From positions 1,178,001 to 1,242,000 of the forward strand of contig NZ_CP089414.1 in the NCBI RefSeq assembly GCF_022394535.1: 64,000 nt of DNA, in the 5' to 3' direction. Positions 17,590-27,609 of the stretch are shown here, piece by piece (positions within the stretch are counted from its first letter, which is position 1; each line of letters begins with the position of its first letter). Source of the DNA: Dyella terrae. GTDB lineage: Bacteria; Pseudomonadota; Gammaproteobacteria; Xanthomonadales; Rhodanobacteraceae. The notes below the pieces were generated by a model that was not told the origin of the DNA, made no database searches, and was given only the letters and a program-made list of their open reading frames with translations. Position numbers and translations under genes: made by a program.

Positions 17590-19848
17590 CTAGCTACCGA
17601 CGGGATACTTCCGCAGCAGCGCCTTGAAGCGTGGGTCGTCACGCAGCGGATCCCATAGGGGATCGAGCTGGAGCAATGCGCTCGACAGAATGGCCCCAGC
17701 CGGCATGGACAGCACGCGTTCGATCAGAGGAATAGCCTGATCGGGCTGACCGACCCGCACGTAAAGCTGCGCCTGGTACGCGAGCATGTCCGCACCCGTG
17801 AGGGCATCTTGGGCGACCGGCATCAAGGCAACAGCACGCTCGCCTTCAGCAACGGCTTCAGGCTTTCGTCCAAGCCCGGCGTAGGCAAATCCCAGGGTGA
17901 GGTGCAGGTCCGCGTCGTCCGGCCGCTCAGCCAGCGCAGCTTGAGCATGCGTGGCTACATCGTCATACACCTCTGCCGCCTTGGCCGTGTCTCCAGCGGC
18001 CTGCAAGGCCCACGCTAGATACAAGCGCCGAGGTAAAACAACGTTGTCCGGATCGTCCCAGTTCTCTGCCTTGTCCGCCTCAGCCACTTTGACGGCGCCT
18101 GCATAGTCGCGAGCCAACTCGCGCTCGAAATACATGGACATGATATTGGCAGCGTAGGCATCGCTGCCCGGCTTGAGTGCCGCTAGCGCGGCATGCATCG
18201 CTGCCGGATCGCCCTTCCACACCAGCTCATTGAAGACCTGAGCCATACGTTCGCCGACAGGATTTTTGCTCAACGCGAAAGCGGCGGCATAAGCCTGATC
18301 CGCTTCTGCGTAACGGCGCATGCTCTGATAGGTCACGCCGAGTTGGTTGAATGCATATTCGCTGTGTGGATCAAGCACAGTGGCTGCGCGAAAGCGCGTC
18401 AACGCTTCATCCCAGCGCCCCTGGCGCCGCGCGATCGCGGCGATAAGCAGCTCGACCGTGGCACTGTTCGGTAGCGTCTGCCGTGCCAACTCGAGTCGGG
18501 TAGTGGCACCGGCGTAGTCCCGGTGCCCCCAGTAGTCATACAAGCCGAGGGCGTAGTGTCCCTGGCCCAGGTTCGGCTGCAGCGCCAGCGCACGATCGGC
18601 GGCAGTTTTCGCCTCAGCCAATCTCGCGTTTGTGCGATCAGGTGCGAAGAAATACATCTGCATGTGAGCCCGCGCCAGCGCTGCCGAGGCGAGCGCGAAG
18701 TCCGGGTCCATGGCCAACGCCTGTTGATACATCGAGATCGCCGTGGGCAACTCGGACGATGACAGCGTGGGATCATCGTAGGCGCGGTTCGCGTGCACGC
18801 CGGCTCGCAGGTACAGATCGTAGGCGCCAGCGTTGCGGGTTGGCACGGTGTCGATACGCGCGGTCTCGGCGGACGTCAGTTGTACTTTCAGCGCCTCCGC
18901 AACGTTCTGCGCAACCTCGCCTTCCACATTGAAAACGTTGTCCAGCGTGCGTGTGTAGGCTTTCGCCCAAAGGTGATTGCCACTGCTTACATCGATCAAC
19001 TGCACATTGATCAGCACCTGATTGCCGACCTTTTGTACCGTGCCCTCAAGTAGCGTAGCCACACCCAACTGTCGCGCTATGGTTTTGATGTCTTCCGGAT
19101 GGCTGGGGTACTTCTCTGTCGAGGTGCGAGAGATCACCTTGAGGCCGCCAATGCCCACCAATTGGGTCAGGATCATGTCCTGCATGCCGCTGGCGAAATA
19201 CGCGTTGCCCTTGTCTGTACTGAGATTCTCGAATGGCAGCACCGCGATCGACTTGAGATCGACCACTGACGCTGCGTCCGCGGAGTGATGTACGAGCTGG
19301 TGACGACCGAGCAATACGGCAACCACCACGAGCAGACCTGCGATCACCGCGACGAGAAGCTTTCCAAACTTGCGTGTCTTATCTGGTCGCTGAGGTATTG
19401 CCGGGTTCGTGGCCGTTGCCGCCTCAGGCACGGCGACGTCATGGGCGAGGATCGGCACGAACACCGGTTCGGGGGCGACCAGTGCCTTGTTTGTGCTCAA
19501 CCCCTCGCGCGACGAGGCAAATTGCACCTCGGCATCGAGGCGAAAGCCAACGCCATGCACGGTATGCAGATAGTGGTTTTCTTCACCGCTCTCGCCAAGC
19601 GCATGGCGCAGCAACGCGATGATGCGACTGAGGGAGGAAGGCGTGACATGGCTATGCCCCCACACCTCGTCGAGAATCTCATCACGACTCAACACGCGGC
19701 CAGGGTCGCGCGCCAATAGGACAAGCACGGCGAACGCCTTGCGCTCGAGCCCGACTTCCTCGCCATCGACAAACAGACGATGGCCTAGGGTGTCGATCTC
19801 GATCGTGCCGAACGCCATCCACGCAGCAGAGGCGGACTCTACAGCCAT
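17590..19848 (-). CDS. CadC-like membrane transcriptional regulator with TPR repeats
   Basis: The 752-residue protein begins with an OmpR/PhoB-type winged helix (about residues 11-108: LFVDGEEVGLERKAFAVL, LSRDEILDEVWG, HTVHGVGFRLD). A linker and one transmembrane helix follow (KLLVAVIAGLLVVVAVLLG, about 163-181). The periplasmic part starts with the FlgO-like motif SIAVLPFENLSTDKGNAYFASGMQDMILTQL and then tetratricopeptide repeats to the end. This is the ToxR/CadC one-component layout: DNA binding in the cytoplasm, sensing or partner binding in the periplasm. There is no phosphoacceptor receiver domain. It is convergent with the secreted-protein gene, and its target is not evident. Confidence 0.88.
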   Translation of the reverse strand: MAVESASAAWMAFGTIEIDTLGHRLFVDGEEVGLERKAFAVLVLLARDPGRVLSRDEILDEVWGHSHVTPSSLSRIIALLRHALGESGEENHYLHTVHGVGFRLDAEVQFASSREGLSTNKALVAPEPVFVPILAHDVAVPEAATATNPAIPQRPDKTRKFGKLLVAVIAGLLVVVAVLLGRHQLVHHSADAASVVDLKSIAVLPFENLSTDKGNAYFASGMQDMILTQLVGIGGLKVISRTSTEKYPSHPEDIKTIARQLGVATLLEGTVQKVGNQVLINVQLIDVSSGNHLWAKAYTRTLDNVFNVEGEVAQNVAEALKVQLTSAETARIDTVPTRNAGAYDLYLRAGVHANRAYDDPTLSSSELPTAISMYQQALAMDPDFALASAALARAHMQMYFFAPDRTNARLAEAKTAADRALALQPNLGQGHYALGLYDYWGHRDYAGATTRLELARQTLPNSATVELLIAAIARRQGRWDEALTRFRAATVLDPHSEYAFNQLGVTYQSMRRYAEADQAYAAAFALSKNPVGERMAQVFNELVWKGDPAAMHAALAALKPGSDAYAANIMSMYFERELARDYAGAVKVAEADKAENWDDPDNVVLPRRLYLAWALQAAGDTAKAAEVYDDVATHAQAALAERPDDADLHLTLGFAYAGLGRKPEAVAEGERAVALMPVAQDALTGADMLAYQAQLYVRVGQPDQAIPLIERVLSMPAGAILSSALLQLDPLWDPLRDDPRFKALLRKYPVGS

Positions 19849-20021
19849 CGGTTCGACCTCCGTTACCGCCCTTGGTCCCGTTCAGGTTACACCAAATCTG
19901 TCGCAAGCCCGGGTAGAGCCTAGGTGTGGATTCCGTTGTGACTGAACAGCATTCCGGGGTCACGTGAACCAACCGCGGGGCTACCCAGCGTTACGCTCGT
20001 GCTGCAAGCACGCCCTCCCAC

Positions 20022-20733
20022 CTACATGCTCGGCGCAACGGTGCCGTCAGACCATTTGCCGGCAGGCATCATGAACACGTTTATCGGCTCAGGGGCGCCA
20101 TGAAACTGTGGATTCAGCATGACAGGGGACCCCGCTTGGTCCGCACCCCAGTTCACGCCAGTGGCCGTGTAGAACATCAGGTGGGGAATCCAGTGACCGG
20201 CCTGATCGTCCAGATATCCTTGCTTGAGACATCATGTAGGACATGGCCCCCGGCTCCAGTGGCGGCAGTTGCTTGGCGGCAAGCGCGGCCTCAATGCTCT
20301 TTTTGATCTCCTCCTTTGATTGCCCGGCCAGCACCAGGGCTGTCCTTCTATAAGTCATGGGCAGGATCGATCTGGCTGCCTCTGGATTGAAGCAGACAGG
20401 CCCCCGCAACTTGGGGTTCCAGAACTGGGGAGCGTCGAATGGGGACATCCACCCCCGCTCGACCACGCACACAAAGCCATTTTTGCCCTCGACTGCCGTG
20501 ACGTAGCCATGCGGCTCGAGGACCAGGATAGCTGCGGCGTCAGAGATCGCCGCAGGCGCGGCGCTTCGCGCCAACGCTATTTCCGCAGCACGGTCGTTCA
20601 TCAGGTATCGCGGTAACGGCGCCATGCGCGGGTAATTAGAATACGACTGAGCTGCCGCGACGGTGCTGACAACAAGCGCAGAGAGCATGCAAATCGCGAC
20701 CAGACAGCGGAAGCCATGGACTTCACTCTTCAT
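20022..20733 (-). pseudogene. Exported protein of unknown function, single-base frameshift
   Basis: The ATG at 20733 has AAGGAG six bases upstream. The first ~168 residues carry a Sec signal peptide (CLVAICMLSALVVSTVAAAQ) and a conserved-looking body (APLPRYLMNDRAAEIALARSAAP, VCFNPEAARSILPMTYRRT, GAMSYMMS). As read, the frame then degenerates and stops at 20089. If one base near 20226 is removed (minus strand TCT-C-AAG), the frame continues as GYLDDQAGHWIPHLMFYTA, NWGADQAGSPVMLNPQ and NVFMMPAGKWSDGTVAPSM, stopping at 20022. That continuation is clearly protein-like, so the gene is frameshifted or carries a one-base sequencing error. Intact length would be 236 residues. No enzymatic motif is seen. 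Confidence 0.75.
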
Positions 20734-20898
20734 CTCTCGCTCCTTTATGCCGTTCGCCAATCGAGGTTATTGGGGCGTACCGAGCCAGCCGCTGGTGGCT
20801 GCATCTAAGAACCCTGCCTCTAAACGACGAACCAGGGACTGGCAAATCGACATCCGTACCCGTGCGATCTTCCGTCCGAAAGCAAACCTCGGTCGACG

Positions 20899-21318
20899 CT
20901 AGCCGTTGCTGGCGACCCGCTCGAACACGCCTGACGCCACAAGGGCGGCAGTGACATCCACCAGCACCACCGCATGATGGCTCCGCGGAAGAATGAACAA
21001 ACCGCACCAATCATCGGAGATCTCAAAGGAGCCACCCAGGTATGAACAGACCCATAGAAAATCATCGGGCGCCGGCTCAGATCCCGATGCCATGAATCCG
21101 CTGAGTTGACGGTCAAGAATGGACATCACGGACGGAAAACCCTCCGCCCGATGATCTCCTCGAAACTCGAGAATCAGTCGGCCACTTCCATCCAGCGCGG
21201 GCCGAACTACGAACTGATTCACCACCCCTCCTGTCCACTCAACATTCGCTGCCGGCATGTCCGCCATCGGCTGTAATTTCAATCGGTCAAGCGGCCATTG
21301 AGAAGGTTTCAGGTGCAA
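20899..21318 (-). CDS. Hypothetical protein
   Basis: An open frame of 139 residues with coding-like composition (QFVVRPALDGSGRLILEFRGDHRAEGFPSVMSILD, DDFLWVCSYLGGSFEISDDWCGLFILP). No signal peptide, membrane segment or known motif is recognised. The start is unclear: the frame opens just after an in-frame TGA with a TTG at 21318, and the first ATG is at 21267; neither has a good ribosome binding site. It sits between two exported-protein genes on the same strand. Low-complexity artefact seems unlikely, but function is unknown. Confidence 0.5.
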   Translation of the reverse strand: MHLKPSQWPLDRLKLQPMADMPAANVEWTGGVVNQFVVRPALDGSGRLILEFRGDHRAEGFPSVMSILDRQLSGFMASGSEPAPDDFLWVCSYLGGSFEISDDWCGLFILPRSHHAVVLVDVTAALVASGVFERVASNG

Positions 21319-21343
21319 GTATCACGCGCGGGGTTGTCCCCCT

Positions 21344-21898
21344 TTAGTATCCGGGGGACTGGGTAAAGGCGCCTCCGGCAATCTGTGAGATCAGCGCAGG
21401 CAGATCATCGGGATCCTTTCCGCCCGCACCGCCCCACACCAACACCGGATCTTTCTTCGAGATATCCAGAACAACCGCTGCGCGAAAGGGCGCAAAGCCG
21501 CCTATCACATAGAAGATGATGCAACGATCGCTCGACACACCACCGATGAGCAATCGTCGCCAAGGCAACCGAGGGCCGCGACCGATGACATCAGTCGCCT
21601 GATAAGGCTGCCCTGGATTGGCCAATTCGAAATCTGGCGTGTGTGCTAACGCGGAAAATCCGCGCTTACAACTTGAGGGGAACGCGGTGATGTCGCGTAC
21701 CTCGACGAAATGCTCGGCGAGCAACTTTTCGCGTTCTGAGGATGAGGGCAACGAAGCCTTGAGCACCGCCGCGCCGACGTCCTGCGAAGGCACATGCGGC
21801 GCGGCACCCACCTGAGCCCATGCCGACGGGGAACTGCAGGCTAGAAGTCCGGCCAAGACCATGGCATGCACATGGGTAGAACGCGGAACATCCTTCAC
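21344..21898 (-). CDS. Exported hypothetical protein
   Basis: A GTG at 21898 with GGAG seven bases upstream is preferred over an upstream TTG. The first 29 residues form a signal peptide (HVHAMVLAGLLACSSPSAWAQ), and mature length is about 155. The body contains EHFVEVRDITAFPSSCKRGFSAL and CIIFYVIGGFAPFRAAVVLDIS with two cysteines, and ends in a Gly-rich WGGAGGKDPDDLPAL. I do not recognise the family. It appears to form part of a small run of minus-strand genes with its neighbours and is probably periplasmic. Confidence 0.6.
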   Translation of the reverse strand: MKDVPRSTHVHAMVLAGLLACSSPSAWAQVGAAPHVPSQDVGAAVLKASLPSSSEREKLLAEHFVEVRDITAFPSSCKRGFSALAHTPDFELANPGQPYQATDVIGRGPRLPWRRLLIGGVSSDRCIIFYVIGGFAPFRAAVVLDISKKDPVLVWGGAGGKDPDDLPALISQIAGGAFTQSPGY

Positions 21899-21990
21899 CG
21901 ATATCACTCCGTTGGCAGCACTTCCTATACAACGCAACGAGGACGCGAATGGGTTGGCCGGATCAAAAAGCCGCGCGAGTGCTTAAGCCT

Positions 21991-22785
21991 TCATACCCGA
22001 TAGGCTGCAATGCCAGGAAGGTCTCCGCGGAAGTCGTACCTGCCGGTATGCGTGATCGGTATCCACGAGCAGCCTAGGATCTCACCGCCGGTGGCGCGGA
22101 CCTGCTCGCAGAAATACATGTCCTCGCCAATCGTCATACCCTCGCGCGTCTCGGTACGAAAGAATTGGTAATACGGCGCGCGCCCGTCCTTGGCCGCCAT
22201 CGCGGGGAAGTCGGCATTCTCGATGCGTGGGGCACGGCCCGTATCAACGAGGCGCATCAGGCACTCTCGCGAGATCAGCATGATGCCAGCCCCGATGGCG
22301 GAAACACGCGTAGGCTTCGGGCCAATAACGACGGTCGGCTCGTCATCCGCCACGCGAAACATGTTCTCGTAGTTGCCCGCTAGCGCGGGAAGTACGGCGG
22401 GATCGATATTTGGGTGGGTAAGTACGGCCCGCCTGATGCGCGCCCAATCGATGGACTTCTTGGGACACATGGCGGCCACCACATCCGCGCGCCGCCATTC
22501 GAACATCTTCATTAGCTCGGGGACGCCAAAGCCCATGTCGTCGTCGACGAACAGCAGATGCGTCGCACTGGTGGTCCACAGGAACAAATTGGCCAATCGG
22601 TTTCTCGCGTGCTCGATGATGCTGACGTGAGCGACAAAGAGTGTCTCGAAACCAATGCTGCGCTGATTGCACTCGCGTTGAAGATCAAGCGCGCTGATCA
22701 CATAGCCAATGCAGAAGGATCCGCCGTGCGTTGGCGTTGCCATAGCAATGGAGAATTCGCCTACTGACAGGTCTTGAGGTTCCAC
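21991..22785 (-). CDS. Glycosyltransferase-like protein (GT-A fold)
   Basis: The 264-residue protein uses a GTG start with a strong GAGGTGA six bases upstream. It reads FSIAMATPTHGGSFCIGYVISAL (first strand of a GT-A domain), HARNRLANLFLW, then THLLFVDDDMGF, in which DDD matches the metal- and nucleotide-sugar-binding DxD motif. Later parts include GPKPTRVSAIGAGIMLISRECL and EDMYFCEQVRATGGEI, with the acidic EDMYF like the catalytic-base region of such enzymes. No membrane segment is present. Proteins of this kind occur both in surface-glycan and in phage-related contexts. There are no other glycan genes beside it, so its acceptor is unknown. Confidence 0.7.
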   Translation of the reverse strand: MEPQDLSVGEFSIAMATPTHGGSFCIGYVISALDLQRECNQRSIGFETLFVAHVSIIEHARNRLANLFLWTTSATHLLFVDDDMGFGVPELMKMFEWRRADVVAAMCPKKSIDWARIRRAVLTHPNIDPAVLPALAGNYENMFRVADDEPTVVIGPKPTRVSAIGAGIMLISRECLMRLVDTGRAPRIENADFPAMAAKDGRAPYYQFFRTETREGMTIGEDMYFCEQVRATGGEILGCSWIPITHTGRYDFRGDLPGIAAYRV

Positions 22786-23122
22786 CGGGCATCACCTCTG
22801 AGGCTAACGATGTCGAGATTGCTTGGTGTGACGAAACGCGTATCGTGGCGAGGCCGCGTACACGCGCCCAGCACGCCGTGCGTGCGTGCGCTGCATGGCG
22901 ACATGATGTTACGCGAAGATTCGCGCGCTCTGCCGCCTCCATCAGGCGCCCCTTCTGCGCATCAACTCCATTGACCTTGGATCGACCAGGCTAACGCTGT
23001 GCAGCCGAGAGCTGACGTTCACCCCCGTCTGCCCCGCTGTGTCGGAACCAGCCATGCATTCATTGATGCTGGAGGCGGTGGGTGGCCGCTTTTTCCGGGC
23101 ATTTTTTCGATAGGCAAAAGAA
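22786..23122. other. Intergenic region without a supported gene
   Basis: About 335 bases between the glycosyltransferase-like gene start and the terminator of the tRNA operon. No ORF with coding character, no repeat and no clear promoter pair is visible apart from the ribosome binding site of the minus-strand gene. Confidence 0.5.
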
Positions 23123-23148
23123 AGGGACTTAGCTTTCGCTAAGTCCCT
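23123..23148 (-). terminator. Rho-independent terminator of the tRNA operon
   Basis: Perfect 11-bp arms AGGGACTTAGC (23123-23133) and GCTAAGTCCCT (23138-23148) enclose a four-base loop. On the minus strand the hairpin is followed by TTTCTTTTG. It starts about nine bases after the CCA end of tRNA-Lys and is a textbook intrinsic terminator for the minus-strand tRNA transcript. Confidence 0.9.
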
Positions 23149-23156
23149 GTCTTAGT

Positions 23157-23232
<76 letters not shown>

Positions 23233-23259
23233 TGAAACTTTTGTACTTGCAACATCAAC

Positions 23260-23337
23260 TGGGGTGGAAGATGGGACTCGAACCCACGACCCTCGGAATC
23301 ACAATCCGATGCTCTAACCAGCTGAGCTACATCCACC
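23260..23337 (-). tRNA. tRNA-His (anticodon GTG)
   Basis: The cloverleaf includes the extra 5' G (position -1) opposite C73 that identifies tRNA-His, and the CCA is encoded. The anticodon loop is TTGTGAT (anticodon GTG) and the T-loop TTCGAGT. The acceptor stem has one U-U mismatch. It lies 27 bases upstream of tRNA-Lys. Confidence 0.95.
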
Positions 23338-23350
23338 GCAAACCTTGAAC

Positions 23351-23427
23351 TGGCGCGCCCGACAGGAATCGAACCTGCAACCGTCGGCTTAGAAGGCCGA
23401 TGCTCTATCCGGTTGAGCTACAGGCGC
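23351..23427 (-). tRNA. tRNA-Arg (anticodon TCT)
   Basis: The 77-base cloverleaf has acceptor GCGCCTG pairing CGGGCGC and an encoded CCA. The anticodon loop is CTTCTAA (anticodon TCT, decoding AGA and AGG), and the T-loop is TTCGATT. Thirteen bases separate it from tRNA-His. Confidence 0.95.
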
Positions 23428-23454
23428 TCGTGCACAGTGTGCATAGCATCTGCA

Positions 23455-23531
23455 TGGTCGGGGCAGAGGGATTCGAACCCCCGACATCCAGCTCCCAAAG
23501 CTGGCGCTCTACCAGGCTGAGCTATACCCCG
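23455..23531 (-). tRNA. tRNA-Pro (anticodon TGG)
   Basis: The 77-base cloverleaf has acceptor CGGGGTA, the 5' C1 typical of tRNA-Pro, and an encoded CCA. The anticodon loop is TTTGGGA (anticodon TGG), and the T-loop is TTCGAAT. It is the first gene behind the internal promoter at 23573-23601. Confidence 0.95.
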
Positions 23532-23572
23532 ATTTCGAACCCTCAACCACTTTCGCGGACTGAAGCCTTGAA

Positions 23573-23601
23573 ATGCTACGGGTGACGCCTAGTCTAGTCA
23601 A
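23573..23601 (-). promoter_or_regulatory. Sigma-70-type promoter upstream of the Pro-Arg-His-Lys tRNA genes
   Basis: On the minus strand TTGACT (23596-23601) is the -35 box and TAGCAT (23573-23578) the -10 box, separated by exactly 17 bases. It lies about 40 bases upstream of tRNA-Pro, in the 175-base gap after tRNA-Arg(ACG). It would allow the last four tRNAs to be transcribed apart from the first. Confidence 0.6.
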
Positions 23602-23706
23602 TCCGTATCAAAGCACACCGAACTTTATATCTTATGTCCGGCCCGTTTGGCGATTCACTGCCTTGCGGCGCAAGTGGTGATGCGAACATCACACCTTGCT
23701 ATTAAA

Positions 23707-23783
23707 TGGCGCGCCCGGAGAGATTCGAACTCCCGACCACCAAGTTCGTAGCCTGGTACTCTATCCAACTGAGCTACGGGCGC
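23707..23783 (-). tRNA. tRNA-Arg (anticodon ACG)
   Basis: The 77-base cloverleaf has acceptor GCGCCCG pairing CGGGCGC and an encoded CCA. The anticodon loop is CTACGAA (anticodon ACG, expected to be edited to ICG by TadA), and the T-loop is TTCGAAT. It is the promoter-proximal member of the cluster. Confidence 0.95.
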
Positions 23784-23847
23784 GTTTTTTAAACTTTTGC
23801 TTTGTCGCTTAACCACCGGAGTGGAAAGCGCCGAAGCCAGAAGCGGA

Positions 23848-23876
23848 ATTATTCAGATTTGAGAGTCGTGCGTCAA
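23848..23876 (-). promoter_or_regulatory. Sigma-70-type promoter of the tRNA cluster
   Basis: On the minus strand TTGACG (23871-23876) and AATAAT (23848-23853) are spaced by 17 bases. This is five of six matches to each consensus hexamer. Transcription would start around 23841, about 58 bases before tRNA-Arg(ACG). The bases just after the -10 box are C/G-rich, as in stringently controlled stable-RNA promoters. Confidence 0.75.
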
Positions 23877-24134
23877 TACTTTTTTTCAGATTTTTTTCAT
23901 CGCCGTCTGAGAATCTTCACGTTCGGCGATGAAAGCACTTCACTCGAGCCGAGTAGTTTAGCCATCTGTTTCACATTCGGCTAGACCTTTGCATGATTTT
24001 TTTCACATATGTGAAGCAGAGGCTACAGGCGGTATTCATGCCTGCGCTCTGTCGGCACCTTCCAATGATGCCGTCTATCGTCAAGCGCACGTACGTTCTG
24101 AACGCGCAAGGCGCACGCCCTACCCTACAAAGAA
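23877..24134. other. Intergenic region without a supported gene
   Basis: Together with the tRNA promoter region, about 400 bases lie between tRNA-Arg(ACG) and the end of ftsH. This part is AT-rich for the genome (several T-runs near 23880-23900 and 23996-24005). No ORF or RNA gene that I can support is visible. Confidence 0.45.
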
Positions 24135-24159
24135 AAAAGGCGGCCCATGGCCGCCTTTT
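24135..24159 (-). terminator. Rho-independent terminator downstream of ftsH
   Basis: The ten-base arms AAAAGGCGGC (24135-24144) and GCCGCCTTTT (24150-24159) enclose CCATG. Read on the minus strand the hairpin runs into TTTTTTCTTTG, which fits termination of the rlmE-ftsH transcript. Confidence 0.85.
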
Positions 24160-24182
24160 CTCAATTTGCCGCAACAAGCTGA

Positions 24183-26128
<1,946 letters not shown>

Positions 26129-26132
<4 letters not shown>

Positions 26133-26779
26133 GCACGGTTCTCGCCCGATTGCCCGCCGTGGACCTTTCGCCCCACGGCTAATGCATACACCTCCCGCGA
26201 ACGCGCGCGGGAGGCCTTAGGTTTACGCATCGTTACGCGGGTGAAGTCTGCGCGCAAGCTGCGTATGTATTCGTCAAAGCCGGTCCCCTGGAACAACTTG
26301 ATCAGGAACGACCCGCCCGGCTTCAGCCACTGCCGGCTGAAATCGAGCGCCAGCTCAGCCAGACCCATAGCCCGGATCTGGTCGGCCAAGGCCACACCAC
26401 TCATATTGGGGGCCATATCAGACAGCACAAGATCGACTTGCTGGCCAAGCAGACGGCTTTCCAGCTCCCGCAGGACCGATTCTTCGCGGAAATCACCCTG
26501 CAGGAAATCTACTCCGCCGATGCCCTGCATGGGCAGAATATCCATAGCCACCACGTGCCCGGTGTCGCCCAGGCGCTGACGCACCAGCTGCGACCATCCG
26601 CCCGGGGCGGCGCCCAGGTCCACCACCCGCATGCCAGGTTTGAGCAGGCGATCCTTATCGATCAGCTCTTCCAGCTTGAAGACCGCGCGCGAGCGCAGGC
26701 CTTCGGCCTGGGCTTTCTTCACATAGACATCATCGAAATGCTCCCGCAGCCAGCGGGAACTACTTTTGCTGCGAGACAT
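26129..26779 (-). CDS. rlmE: 23S rRNA (uridine-2'-O-)-methyltransferase RlmE
   Basis: The 216-residue RrmJ/FtsJ-family enzyme methylates U2552 of 23S rRNA in the 50S A-loop. The SAM-binding motif [13 protein letters not shown] is followed by the conserved Asp in [11 protein letters not shown] and the Lys in FLIKLFQG. Together with the N-terminal Lys in [18 protein letters not shown] these form the K-D-K-E catalytic tetrad. It is upstream of ftsH with an ATGA overlap and divergent from yhbY. Confidence 0.97.
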
Positions 26780-26861
26780 GGGTTGGCAACAGCCACAGAT
26801 ACGGGGAGATGGCGCATGATACCCTTAGCGGTCCTATCGCAGCGAATCCGAGACTGAACGC

Positions 26862-27158
26862 ATGGCACTTTCCCCCTCGCAGCGCCGTTACTTGCGCAGC
26901 CTTGCGCATGATCTCAACCCCGTCATCCTGCTGGGCGCCAAGGGTGCGACTGAAGCCGTGCTCAAGGAGCTAGACCTGGCGCTGTCTCACCACGAGCTGG
27001 TCAAGGTGAAGCTGTCAGGCGGTGACAAGGAAGAGCGCCAGGCCCAGATCGACTTCTTCACCGAAGGTACCCGGGCGGAGAATGTGCATCAGATCGGCCA
27101 TATCGTGGTGCTGTTCCGCCGCAACGAGGACGAGCCCAAGCTCGCCCTGCCCCGCTAA
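26862..27158 (+). CDS. yhbY: Ribosome assembly RNA-binding protein YhbY (CRM domain)
   Basis: The 98-residue protein is a single CRM domain, the normal full length for this family. It has the GxxG RNA-binding loop in NPVILLGAKGATEAVLKEL and a closing strand HIVVLFRRNED. It associates with pre-50S ribosomal particles. It is divergent from rlmE, another 50S-maturation gene, as in many proteobacteria, and is followed after 14 bases by the Mth938-like gene on the same strand. Confidence 0.94.
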   Translation: MALSPSQRRYLRSLAHDLNPVILLGAKGATEAVLKELDLALSHHELVKVKLSGGDKEERQAQIDFFTEGTRAENVHQIGHIVVLFRRNEDEPKLALPR

Positions 27159-27172
27159 GCAGGGGTTGGCTG

Positions 27173-27550
27173 ATGGACCTGTCGCTCGATCGTCCCGGCA
27201 ATTACCTGTTCGTTCGGCGGGTCGGCCCCCGTTCGATCTTCGTTGTCGATCGCGAGCTCACCACGAGCTTTCTTCTTTCGCCTGAGCGCGCCATCGAGAA
27301 TTGGCCGGTAACGGCCGCGAGCGAACTCGAGGCCAGCCATGTCGACGCGATCCTCGAACTGAAGCCCGAAGTGGTGCTTCTAGGCACGGGCGAACGACAG
27401 GTCTTTCCCGCTCACGCCTTCATGGCCGGCCTACTGCGCAAGGGCGTAGGCATAGAAGTAATGGACAACGCGGCTGCGGCCCGAACTTATGACCTGTTGG
27501 CCGGCGAGAGCCGGCGGGTGGTTGTGGCCTTTATTCTGCCGGCCCAATAA
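27173..27550 (+). CDS. Mth938-like domain protein (DUF498 / NDUFAF3-like)
   Basis: The 125-residue cytoplasmic protein fits the Mth938-domain family: RSIFVVDRELTTSFLLSP, PEVVLLGTGERQVFP, GIEVMDNAAAARTYDLLAGESRRVVVAFIL. The family resembles mitochondrial complex I assembly factor NDUFAF3; bacterial function is unknown. It follows yhbY closely and shares its transcript. A strong hairpin follows at 27567-27591. Confidence 0.88.
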   Translation: MDLSLDRPGNYLFVRRVGPRSIFVVDRELTTSFLLSPERAIENWPVTAASELEASHVDAILELKPEVVLLGTGERQVFPAHAFMAGLLRKGVGIEVMDNAAAARTYDLLAGESRRVVVAFILPAQ

Positions 27551-27566
27551 CCCGGGCTCTGAACGA

Positions 27567-27591
27567 CGAGGGCGCATGGAGTGCGCCCTCG
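27567..27591. terminator. Hairpin between convergent genes
   Basis: The ten-base arms CGAGGGCGCA (27567-27576) and TGCGCCCTCG (27582-27591) enclose TGGAG. There is no good T-run on either side, but its place between two convergent stops (27550 and 27610) fits a bidirectional terminator. Confidence 0.6.
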
Positions 27592-27609
27592 CAGTAAGCG
27601 CACACGCCA

